Assembly: GCA_937927885.1 (NCBI GenBank)
Contig: CALEZJ010000365.1
Location: forward strand, 1-5,844
Direction: 5' to 3'
Source: an uncultured Paracoccaceae bacterium
GTDB taxonomy: Bacteria > Pseudomonadota > Alphaproteobacteria > Rhodobacterales > Rhodobacteraceae
Length of the DNA: 5,844 nt
This document shows, piece by piece, positions 1 to 4,959 of this stretch (the first letter of the stretch is position 1; each line of letters begins with the position of its first letter). The position numbers and the translations under genes are program-made. The notes under the pieces were generated by a model. The model ran no database searches, was not told the DNA's origin, and worked only from the letters and a program-made list of their open reading frames with translations.

Positions 1-1192
1 CGTTCAGATTGGCCTCGAGATCCGCGATTCGCGCCCGTGTCGCCGCGTCGAGCGAGGCCAGTTCCGCCAGTGCCTGCTGGCGGGCCAACTGGGTGTCGGT
101 AAGCGAGGCTTCCAGTTCCGCGATCCGCGCGCGCATGGACTGATCGAGCGCGGCCAGGTCCGCCAAGGCACGCTGGCGCGCCAGTTCCTCGGCCCCGAGC
201 GAGGATTCCAGTTCCGCGATCCGTGCCTGCGTCGCGGCATCCAGGGCCGCAAGATCGGCCAGCGCCTGCTGACGGGCCAGTTCCTCGGTGCTAAGGCTGG
301 CTTCCAGTTCGGCCATCCGCGCCGCCTGCGCGGCGGAAAGCTCGGTGAGCCGGGCCAGCGCCGCCTCGCGTGAGGCCAGCGTCGAGGCGGTGCGCGCCTG
401 GAGGGACAGGGCCTCGGCGCGTTCGGTTTCGAGCCGCTGCACCCTTTCCTGCGTCGCGGCCAGCCGCTGCTGGGTTGTGTCCTGCACCGCGCGCAAGGCC
501 GCCAGCGAGGTTTCGGCCAGGGTCCGCGCGTCATCGGTCGCGGCCAGCCGCGCCAGCGTATCCGCCAGCGAGGCCTCGCCTGCCTCGGCCCGCGCGCGCA
601 TCTGGTCCAGCGCCGCCTCGATGGCCTCGCGCTGCGCCGCCGCCAGACGGGCGGCCTCGATCTGGGCGTCGATCTCGCCGCGCGCCTGCGCGAGGGCCAG
701 CGACAAGGCTTCGGATTCGCTGATCAAGGCGTCGCGCCGCGCCTCGGTCGCCGCCAGACGCGCACCCAGATCGGCGCGCTCGGCAATCAGCGCCGCCACC
801 TGCGCCTCGAAGGCGGTGATCGTGCTGCGCGCCTCGCCCAGTTCGCCGATCCGCGCCTGCAGATCGCGTCCAAGCGCGGCAATCGTCGCCTCTTGCTGGC
901 GCGCCGTGTCGCGCGCGGCGGCCAGATCGGCGTTCAACCCGCTGACCTGCCCTTCGAGTGTCGCCACCCGCCCGCGCGAAAGGCCCAACGCATTGGTCAG
1001 GCTGGCGACCTGCGCCGTCAGCCCCTCCAACTGGTGGTCCTGCGTGGTGATGCGGTCGCTGAGCACGCTTTGCACGATCATGAAGATCGACAGCACGAAC
1101 ATCAGCACCAGCAGGAGCGCCGTCATCGCATCGACGAAGCCCGGCCAGATCGAGGCCGTGTCGCGCTGGTTGCCGCGACGCGAAAGGCCCAT
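1..1192 (-). CDS. MotB/OmpA-type protein with giant coiled coil, 3' end outside window
   Basis: Partial gene; 397 residues are visible and the frame stays open to the left edge. The N-terminus has a short cytoplasmic part, then one membrane helix at about residues 19-41. Its start, G-F-V-D-A-M-T-A-L-L, aligns with the MotB helix Y-A-D-F-M-T-A-M-M, so Asp21 sits where MotB carries its proton-binding Asp. From about residue 45 onward the protein is one Ala/Arg/Glu/Leu-rich coiled coil with no proline after Pro17. By MotB topology it should lie in the periplasm. The last visible hundred residues are 32-residue repeats. Relatives are often annotated as peptidoglycan-binding proteins with a C-terminal OmpA domain; that part would be beyond the edge and is inferred only. 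The start at 1192 is well fixed: an in-frame stop lies at 1214-1216 and no ATG, GTG or TTG lies between. It is the second gene of an operon with the ExbB/MotA-like gene and was probably co-evolved as its stator partner. Confidence 0.87.
   Translation of the reverse strand, partial: MGLSRRGNQRDTASIWPGFVDAMTALLLVLMFVLSIFMIVQSVLSDRITTQDHQLEGLTAQVASLTNALGLSRGRVATLEGQVSGLNADLAAARDTARQQEATIAALGRDLQARIGELGEARSTITAFEAQVAALIAERADLGARLAATEARRDALISESEALSLALAQARGEIDAQIEAARLAAAQREAIEAALDQMRARAEAGEASLADTLARLAATDDARTLAETSLAALRAVQDTTQQRLAATQERVQRLETERAEALSLQARTASTLASREAALARLTELSAAQAARMAELEASLSTEELARQQALADLAALDAATQARIAELESSLGAEELARQRALADLAALDQSMRARIAELEASLTDTQLARQQALAELASLDAATRARIADLEANLN
2..304 (-). repeat. 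96-bp in-frame tandem repeat, three full copies plus a start
   Basis: The 3'-most visible part of the MotB-like gene is built from units of exactly 96 bp (32 codons): residues 297-328 (209-304), 329-360 (113-208), 361-392 (17-112), and the first codons of a further unit (2-16). Each unit opens with E-(A/S)-S-L, has a core of L-A-R-Q-(Q/R)-A-L-A-(D/E)-L-A, and closes with A-R-I-A-(E/D)-L. The marker ttccagttccgcgatccg recurs at 110 and 206, with variants at 14 and 302. The array may continue beyond the left edge. Thirty-two residues fit three heptads plus one hendecad, so the period is compatible with an unbroken coiled coil. Confidence 0.9.
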
Positions 1193-1211
1193 CAGCGCGC
1201 CCCCGGCATCA
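1190..1211 (-). promoter_or_regulatory. TGATG-mini-ORF-TGATG translational relay
   Basis: The stop of the ExbB/MotA-like gene (TGA, 1211-1209) overlaps an ATG at 1209-1207. That ATG opens a five-codon frame (Met-Pro-Gly-Ala-Arg), whose TGA (1194-1192) overlaps the ATG of the MotB-like gene (1192-1190). No good Shine-Dalgarno sequence is visible in the 16-base gap, only a G-run. Terminating ribosomes could therefore re-initiate, either directly or in two hops, which would fix the ratio of the two subunits. The overlaps are read directly from the sequence; use of the mini-ORF is inference. Confidence 0.45.
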
Positions 1212-2426
1212 GTTCATGTCCTCGGGGCGGATCTGTGGCGGTGGCTGGCGGTTCAGCATGCGCACCGCCTGCGTCAGCACCGCCAGATCGCTGCGCAGAT
1301 CGGCCATGGATTCCTGCCGACCGGCGGACAATTCTTCCAGGATCCGGACCAGTTGCACATCCATCGAGCGCAGCCGCAGCCGGGTTTCGGCGGCGACATG
1401 GGGTTCGGTGTCTTCGTCATCGCGCATCAACGCGATCAGTTGCGCCTGCCCTTCGGCCAGCCGGTTCAGCGCCGCCAGCACGGCCGGATCGCCCTGCGAG
1501 CGTTCGGCCAGCGTGGTCACGGCACTGGCGAGGACGGACAGGGCCTCGTCCAGTTGCGCGCGCCCGGCCTCGGCCTGGGCCTGCAAGAGGCGCATGCCCT
1601 CCATCTGCTCGGCCAGCGAATCGAGCACCTCGGCCACCGCCGCCAGCCCTGCGCCGCCGCCCTCGCCCTCGGCCAGCGCGGTGCCCAGCCGGGTAAAGGA
1701 GGACAGCCATTCCTCAAGCTCGCGGTAGAAGCGGTTCTGCGCCTGGCTGGCGAAGAGTTCCAGCATCCCCACCACCAGAGACCCGGCCAGACCCAGGAGC
1801 GACGAGGAAAACGCCGTTCCCATGCCGCCCATCTGCGCCTCGAGCCCGCTCATCAACCGGCCGAACCCGTTGACGGCGCTGTCGCCCTCTTGCGGGGCCA
1901 GCGAGCGGATGGTCTCGACCACCGCCGGGACCGAGGTGGCGAGGCCATAGAAGGTGCCCAGAAGGCCAAGGAAGATCAGCAAATTGACCAGATAGCGGGT
2001 TATGTCGCGCTCTTCGTCGATGCGGGTCGCCACGGATTCGAGGATCGAGCGCGCCGAGGTCGCCGACATGTGGGTCTTTGTGCCATGCGCGCGCAACAGC
2101 GCCGCAAGCGGGGCCAGAAGGCGCGGCGCGATGGTGATCTGGTGACCCGGCGTGCCGGCGACAAAGCCACCCACCCAGCGAACCGAGGCAAAGAGCTGGA
2201 AGATCTGCCAGAACGTCGCCAGCACGCCGATCACGAAGACCAGCGCGATGAAGCCGTTCAGCCAGACATTGGCCAGGAAGATGCCGGAGACCCGCGGATA
2301 GGCCAGCCCGACGCCGCTGGTCACCAGCGCCAGCGAAATCAGCATCAGGCTCATCTGGCGCAGCGGCGTCGTGAACTGGATGCGCCCGATGGGGCCCAGC
2401 CCGCCTGCCCGCAATTGCTTTGCCAT
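1209..2426 (-). CDS. MotA/TolQ/ExbB-type proton channel protein
   Basis: A 405-residue inner-membrane protein of the MotA/TolQ/ExbB proton-channel family (PF01618-like), which turns ion flow into mechanical work on a MotB/TolR/ExbD-type partner. Membrane helices are predicted at about 25-43, 55-76, 145-163 and 203-225. A cytoplasmic loop of about 70 residues separates helices 2 and 3, as in MotA. Helix 3 carries the family motif F-L-G-L-L-G-T-F-Y-G-L and helix 4 the G-T-A-F-S-S-S-L-L-G-L-A-G motif; the Thr in each is where the family has pore-lining Thr. The C-terminal 180 residues form a helical, probably coiled-coil tail, broken by a flexible G-E-G-G-G-A-G hinge near 254-260. They are predicted to be cytoplasmic. 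A GTG at 2450 would add eight residues, but it falls at or upstream of the likely transcription start (about 2446) and has no ribosome site, so the ATG at 2426 is preferred. The partner gene starts 16 bases downstream. Confidence 0.9.
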   Translation of the reverse strand: MAKQLRAGGLGPIGRIQFTTPLRQMSLMLISLALVTSGVGLAYPRVSGIFLANVWLNGFIALVFVIGVLATFWQIFQLFASVRWVGGFVAGTPGHQITIAPRLLAPLAALLRAHGTKTHMSATSARSILESVATRIDEERDITRYLVNLLIFLGLLGTFYGLATSVPAVVETIRSLAPQEGDSAVNGFGRLMSGLEAQMGGMGTAFSSSLLGLAGSLVVGMLELFASQAQNRFYRELEEWLSSFTRLGTALAEGEGGGAGLAAVAEVLDSLAEQMEGMRLLQAQAEAGRAQLDEALSVLASAVTTLAERSQGDPAVLAALNRLAEGQAQLIALMRDDEDTEPHVAAETRLRLRSMDVQLVRILEELSAGRQESMADLRSDLAVLTQAVRMLNRQPPPQIRPEDMN

Positions 2427-2452
2427 GGAGTGCCCCGCTTCTGTTGCCACAA

Positions 2453-2481
2453 AATCTAGGGGTATTGCCCGGGTTTGCCAA
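2453..2481 (-). promoter_or_regulatory. Sigma-70-type promoter for the motor-protein operon
   Basis: Reading the minus strand, TTGGCA (2481-2476, five of six bases of the -35 consensus) is followed after exactly 17 bases by TAGATT (2458-2453, four of six of the -10). The predicted start near 2446 gives a leader of about 20 bases before the ATG at 2426. This A/T-rich patch stands out from its GC-rich surroundings. The placement also argues against the GTG at 2450 as start codon. Confidence 0.5.
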
Positions 2482-2556
2482 CTAGGAACTCGGGTTGCAA
2501 CACGCGCTGTTGTTCCGCTGTCACGGCCGATCGGACCATCCGTGTCACCGCGCGGG

Positions 2557-2580
2557 GCGCGCCGTCAGGGCGCGCGTTTT
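2557..2580 (+). terminator. GC hairpin plus T-run at the 3' end of the cyclotransferase gene
   Basis: A perfect seven-pair GC stem (2557-2563 with 2569-2575, five-base loop) is followed on the plus strand by GTTTT (2576-2580). It begins one base run after the TAG of the minus-strand cyclotransferase gene. Read as an intrinsic terminator it faces plus-strand (antisense) transcription, since the minus-strand side has an A-run before the stem and no U-run after it. It could still protect or loosely end the cyclotransferase mRNA. Confidence 0.35.
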
Positions 2581-3117
2581 CTATTCGCCCTTCAACGCCC
2601 TGACCCGGCGCGACAGCCAGTCCAGATCCGCATCGGCCACCCCGAGATCGGCCAGATGCGCCGCGGTCTGGTGCAGGTATTCGCAGTTCGGGCCCCGCCC
2701 GCCGTGGGCTGCGGCGATGCGTCGCGCCTGCTCTTCCAGCGCCATTCCCCCGACATACTGGCGATGCGCGCGGTCGATGACATAGGTCACCGCCTCGACC
2801 CGCGCGCCGTCGTCCAGCGTCAGGGGCTGCACGGTCTCCAGATAGGCGGCGGAAATCAGTTCGCGCGCGCGCAGGTATTCCAGCGTCTCGTCGGCGATCT
2901 GGGGGGCGATTTCAAAGGCGATGCCGTGGCAACGCGCCCCCTCGGCGGCATCGAGCGCCAGCACCAGCCCCGGGTTTTCCTCGGTTCCGCGATGATGGAT
3001 CGACAGCATGCAGAAGGACCGGTGAAACCCGTCGAGCCGCGCCAGTCGACGCCGCGACCAGGCGAAGCCGGGATTCCAGACCAGCGATCCATAGCCAAAG
3101 ACCCACAGCGGGCGCAT
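2581..3117 (-). CDS. Gamma-glutamylcyclotransferase, ChaC type
   Basis: A 178-residue cytosolic enzyme of the ChaC-like gamma-glutamylcyclotransferase family, which releases 5-oxoproline from gamma-glutamyl compounds; ChaC members act on glutathione, giving Cys-Gly. The signature F-G-Y-G-S-L-V-W-N-P-G-F is at residues 7-18 and forms the substrate-binding loop. The catalytic glutamate is expected to be Glu86, in Y-L-R-A-R-E-L, matching the family's Y-L-x-x-R-E. G-I-A-F-E-I (65-70), Y-V-G-G-M (121-125) and G-P-N-C-E-Y-L (142-148) also match family landmarks. Length is normal and no key residue is missing. An upstream in-frame start at 3198 would add 27 residues unlike the family. The ATG at 3117 sits seven bases after GGAG and just before the conserved motif, so it is preferred. 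It is transcribed divergently from the DUF2125 gene and could turn over glutathione in stress or nutrient recycling. The exact substrate is inferred from the family. Confidence 0.93.
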   Translation of the reverse strand: MRPLWVFGYGSLVWNPGFAWSRRRLARLDGFHRSFCMLSIHHRGTEENPGLVLALDAAEGARCHGIAFEIAPQIADETLEYLRARELISAAYLETVQPLTLDDGARVEAVTYVIDRAHRQYVGGMALEEQARRIAAAHGGRGPNCEYLHQTAAHLADLGVADADLDWLSRRVRALKGE

Positions 3118-3124
3118 GGCGGTT

Positions 3125-3128
3125 CTCC
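3125..3128 (-). promoter_or_regulatory. Ribosome binding site deciding the cyclotransferase start
   Basis: GGAG on the minus strand, seven bases before the ATG at 3117. It supports that start over the longer frame beginning at 3198, which has no comparable site. Confidence 0.7.
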
Positions 3129-3169
3129 GCAAGGCGACAGAGCCGGGGACTGGCCGTGCGCCAATCGGG

Positions 3170-3198
3170 GATGTAAACAACGGTATCGCCAATGACAA
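3170..3198 (-). promoter_or_regulatory. Possible promoter for the cyclotransferase gene
   Basis: On the minus strand TTGTCA (3198-3193, five of six of the -35 consensus) lies 17 bases before TACATC (3175-3170), a weak -10 with three of six matches. It would give a leader of about 45 bases before the ATG at 3117. It sits in the only A/T-richer part of the 104-bp divergent intergenic region. No equally good plus-strand promoter for the DUF2125 gene was found; TGTAAA at 3173-3178 is a possible -10 without a convincing -35. Confidence 0.3.
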
Positions 3199-3210
3199 CC
3201 GGCGACGGAC

Positions 3211-3215
3211 GAGGA
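3211..3215 (+). promoter_or_regulatory. Ribosome binding site deciding the DUF2125 start
   Basis: GAGGA, with GAGG seven bases before the ATG at 3222. The in-frame ATG at 3192 has no such site and would prepend ten polar residues to the signal anchor, so 3222 is preferred. Confidence 0.7.
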
Positions 3216-3221
3216 CCGGGG

Positions 3222-4196
3222 ATGCGCGCGCTGAAGCTTCTGACAGGGTTGGCCGTGGCCGCCACGCTGGGGTGGTGCGGCTATTGGTTTGTCGGCGCGC
3301 GGGCGCTGGACCGGGTCCTGGCCGAGGGGCTGGCGCGCGTGCCGCAGGTCAGCGCGGCGGGGCATTCGGTGGCGGGTTTTCCCAACCGCTTTGACGTGAC
3401 ACTGGACCAGCCGCGCATCGCGCAGGGCGGTGTCGAATGGTCGGCGCCCTTCCTGCAGGTCTTTGCGCTCAGCTACCGGCTGAACCATTTGCTGGCGGTG
3501 TTCGCGCCCGATCAGGTGCTGCGGCTGTCGGGGACGGAGCTGTTGCTGCACACCGACGACCTGCGCGCCTCGGTGGTGATGGAGCCCGGGCGCGACCTGC
3601 CCCTGCGCGAGGCGGTGCTGGTCGGCACCGGAATCGAGGTGCGCGCCGAAGGCACGCTGACCCGCGTCGAGCGGCTGCGGTTGGCCAGCCGGACGCAGTC
3701 GGCGCGCGTGCAGCAGGTCGCGCTGGTGGTCGAGGGGCTGAGGCCCGATGCCGAAACCCTGACCCGGCTGGATCCCGCAGCGCATTGGCCCCGGCATTTT
3801 TCCCTGCTCCGCCTCGATGCCGAGGTCGAAACCGACCGGCCGCTGGACCGCCACGCCCTGTCCGGCCCCTCGCCGCGGCTGGAACGGTTGAGCATGACCG
3901 GCTTTCGGCTGGGATGGGAGGGCACCGATATTGCCCTGAGCGGGCGGCTGACACCGGATGCGCAGGGCGTGCTGTCGGGAGAGGTCGTGCTGCGCGTCGA
4001 GGGCTGGCCCGCGCTTCTGGCCCGGGCACGCGCCTCGGGGCTTCTGGACCCCGGCGCGCCGGGCTTGCTGGGGCTGCTGCTGGACTCCCTGCCTTCGGAG
4101 GCGGACGGCGACCGTATCGAGGTGCCGCTGGCCGTGGTCGCGGGGGATCTCAGGCTGGGCCCGCTGCTGCTGGGAACCCTGCCACCGCTGCGCTGA
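3222..4196 (+). CDS. DUF2125 domain protein, membrane-anchored envelope protein
   Basis: A 324-residue member of the alphaproteobacterial DUF2125 family (PF09898); its biochemical role is unknown. Residues 5-25 form a hydrophobic signal anchor or uncleaved signal peptide after M-R-A-L-K, so the body should be in the periplasm. Family landmarks are visible: G-F-P-N-R-F-D at 52-58, then W-S-A-P-F-L-Q at 73-79 and A-L-S-Y-R-L-N-H-L-L-A-V-F at 82-94. The C-terminus ends in the usual L-R-L-G-P-L-L-L-G-type strand. The alternating hydrophobic pattern across most of the body suggests a beta-rich fold like those of lipid-handling AsmA/LolA-type envelope proteins; that comparison is a guess. It is the only plus-strand gene here, divergent from the cyclotransferase and convergent with the vanZ-like gene. 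Length and start agree with the family, and I see no damage. Confidence 0.9.
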   Translation: MRALKLLTGLAVAATLGWCGYWFVGARALDRVLAEGLARVPQVSAAGHSVAGFPNRFDVTLDQPRIAQGGVEWSAPFLQVFALSYRLNHLLAVFAPDQVLRLSGTELLLHTDDLRASVVMEPGRDLPLREAVLVGTGIEVRAEGTLTRVERLRLASRTQSARVQQVALVVEGLRPDAETLTRLDPAAHWPRHFSLLRLDAEVETDRPLDRHALSGPSPRLERLSMTGFRLGWEGTDIALSGRLTPDAQGVLSGEVVLRVEGWPALLARARASGLLDPGAPGLLGLLLDSLPSEADGDRIEVPLAVVAGDLRLGPLLLGTLPPLR

Positions 4197-4234
4197 CGCC
4201 TGACCCGACCCTCCGCAGTCCCGCGACCGGCTCT

Positions 4235-4295
4235 CGCTTGGTGTTTTCGCCTGTCGACCGGCTTTGAACCGGTCTCCGCGTCCAAGCGACAGGCG
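4235..4295. repeat. Nested inverted repeats between convergent genes, tRNA-like on the minus strand
   Basis: A perfect nine-base arm pair (CGCCTGTCG at 4248-4256, CGACAGGCG at 4287-4295) encloses a second pair (ACCGG at 4257-4261, CCGGT at 4269-4273) with a seven-base loop. The outer and inner arms abut without a gap on one side, so the stems could stack coaxially. A third, competing pair (CGCTTGG 4235-4241, CCAAGCG 4282-4288) shares two bases with the outer stem. In the minus direction the structure starts right after the vanZ-like stop codon, and the loop reads TTCAAAG, like a tRNA T-loop. A nine-base direct repeat, CGACCGGCT, occurs at 4224 and 4255. Neither strand has a T-run after the stem, so this is not a normal intrinsic terminator, though it may stabilise or end one of the two mRNAs. 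Confidence 0.6.
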
Positions 4296-4892
4296 CTAAT
4301 GGCGCGCGGGCGGGGTCGGCGGCCTATCCGCAGCCTCAGTGGTCGGCAAGGCCTCGGGGCGGGCGATTGCCGCCAGTTCCTCGCGCAGGACGATCCGGAG
4401 GTCGGCCATCATCTCGGCCCGCAGGGCTTCGATCCGCATGGCCTCCTCGGCCGCTTCGTGCCGCGCCACCTCGGCGTCAAGATCGCCGGTGACACGCTTC
4501 AGCATGCGGTCGTGCAACATCTCGGCCAGCGCGGCACCGGCCAGAACGCCGGTGATGTCGGCGCCCCAGTCCAGCCATTCCGCGCCGCGCCCGACCGAGG
4601 GCTGGATCAGTTCGATCGCGCCGCCATAGGCGATGGCCAGCGGCACGGCCCAGTACCAGCGCCGCGAATCGGTCAGGATCACGGGAAAGATCAGCGCGGC
4701 AAAGGCGAGGAAATGCACCAGCTTGTCCAGGCCGGGCGCCTGTGGCGCGCGCGGCGGGACCGGCAGCAACATGGCGAATGCCAGGATCGCGGCCAGAACG
4801 CCGCCCAGCGCAAGACCCAGCGCGCGCCAACGGCGGGCGCGCTGTTGCAGCGCCTGACCGGCGGCGCCCGAATCTGCGTGCTGCCCTCTCAT
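4296..4892 (-). CDS. VanZ-like membrane protein with helical C-terminal extension
   Basis: A 198-residue inner-membrane protein of the VanZ-like family. VanZ itself gives low-level teicoplanin resistance, but most relatives have no known function. Helices are predicted at about 24-44, 57-74, 80-97 and 107-124. The family pattern is present: D-K-L-V-H-F-L-A-F (56-64), E-L-I-Q-P (94-98), Arg102, and W-L-D-W-G-A-D-I-T-G (106-115). After the last helix there is a charged stretch, about residues 125-178, predicted helical and cytoplasmic, then a Pro/Thr-rich end; this tail is longer than in minimal VanZ domains. A TTG at 4946 would add 18 residues but overlaps an inverted repeat and has no ribosome site, so the ATG at 4892 is preferred, although its own ribosome site (a G-rich run) is weak. 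It lies 67 bases downstream of the sigma factor gene on the same strand and may be partly read through from it. Confidence 0.85.
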   Translation of the reverse strand: MRGQHADSGAAGQALQQRARRWRALGLALGGVLAAILAFAMLLPVPPRAPQAPGLDKLVHFLAFAALIFPVILTDSRRWYWAVPLAIAYGGAIELIQPSVGRGAEWLDWGADITGVLAGAALAEMLHDRMLKRVTGDLDAEVARHEAAEEAMRIEALRAEMMADLRIVLREELAAIARPEALPTTEAADRPPTPPARH

Positions 4893-4921
4893 CCCCGTCC
4901 CGCTGTTGCCGACACCCCGGA

Positions 4922-4941
4922 TTGCCACGCAATCGTGGCAA
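4922..4941. repeat. Inverted repeat between sigma factor and vanZ-like genes
   Basis: Arms TTGCCACG (4922-4929) and CGTGGCAA (4934-4941) are perfect eight-base complements around a four-base centre, CAAT. As RNA this is a stable hairpin with a tetraloop, starting 18 bases after the sigma factor stop. No T-run follows on either strand, so it is not a canonical terminator; it could be a 3'-end stabiliser, a processing site or a dimeric repressor operator. Confidence 0.7.
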
Positions 4942-4959
4942 AACAAGGGCCGAGGCCGA

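Noticed and set aside
1..1192. Possible Zorya defence system
   Set aside because: Only a MotAB-like pair is visible; no zorC or zorD, and the neighbours look like core chromosome. Kept as an open question in the findings, not as a call.
288..2459. Plus-strand open frame of 723 codons antisense to the two motor genes
   Set aside because: It is the complement of two convincing minus-strand genes in GC-rich DNA. Its translation is Ala/Ser/Arg-rich without any domain, and it spans the gene junction with no ribosome site.
2371..3195. Plus-strand open frame over the cyclotransferase gene
   Set aside because: Antisense to a gene with a clear ChaC motif; low-complexity composition and no family features.
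2856..3854. Minus-strand frame of 332 codons across the cyclotransferase start and the DUF2125 gene
   Set aside because: It overlaps two recognisable genes, including the divergent promoter region; Gln/Arg/His-rich shadow composition.
4256..4274. Plus-strand anticodon-arm-like hairpin with loop CTTTGAA (would read UUG, Gln)
   Set aside because: No matching D arm, T arm or acceptor stem in tRNA order on the plus strand; the minus-strand T-arm reading fits better.
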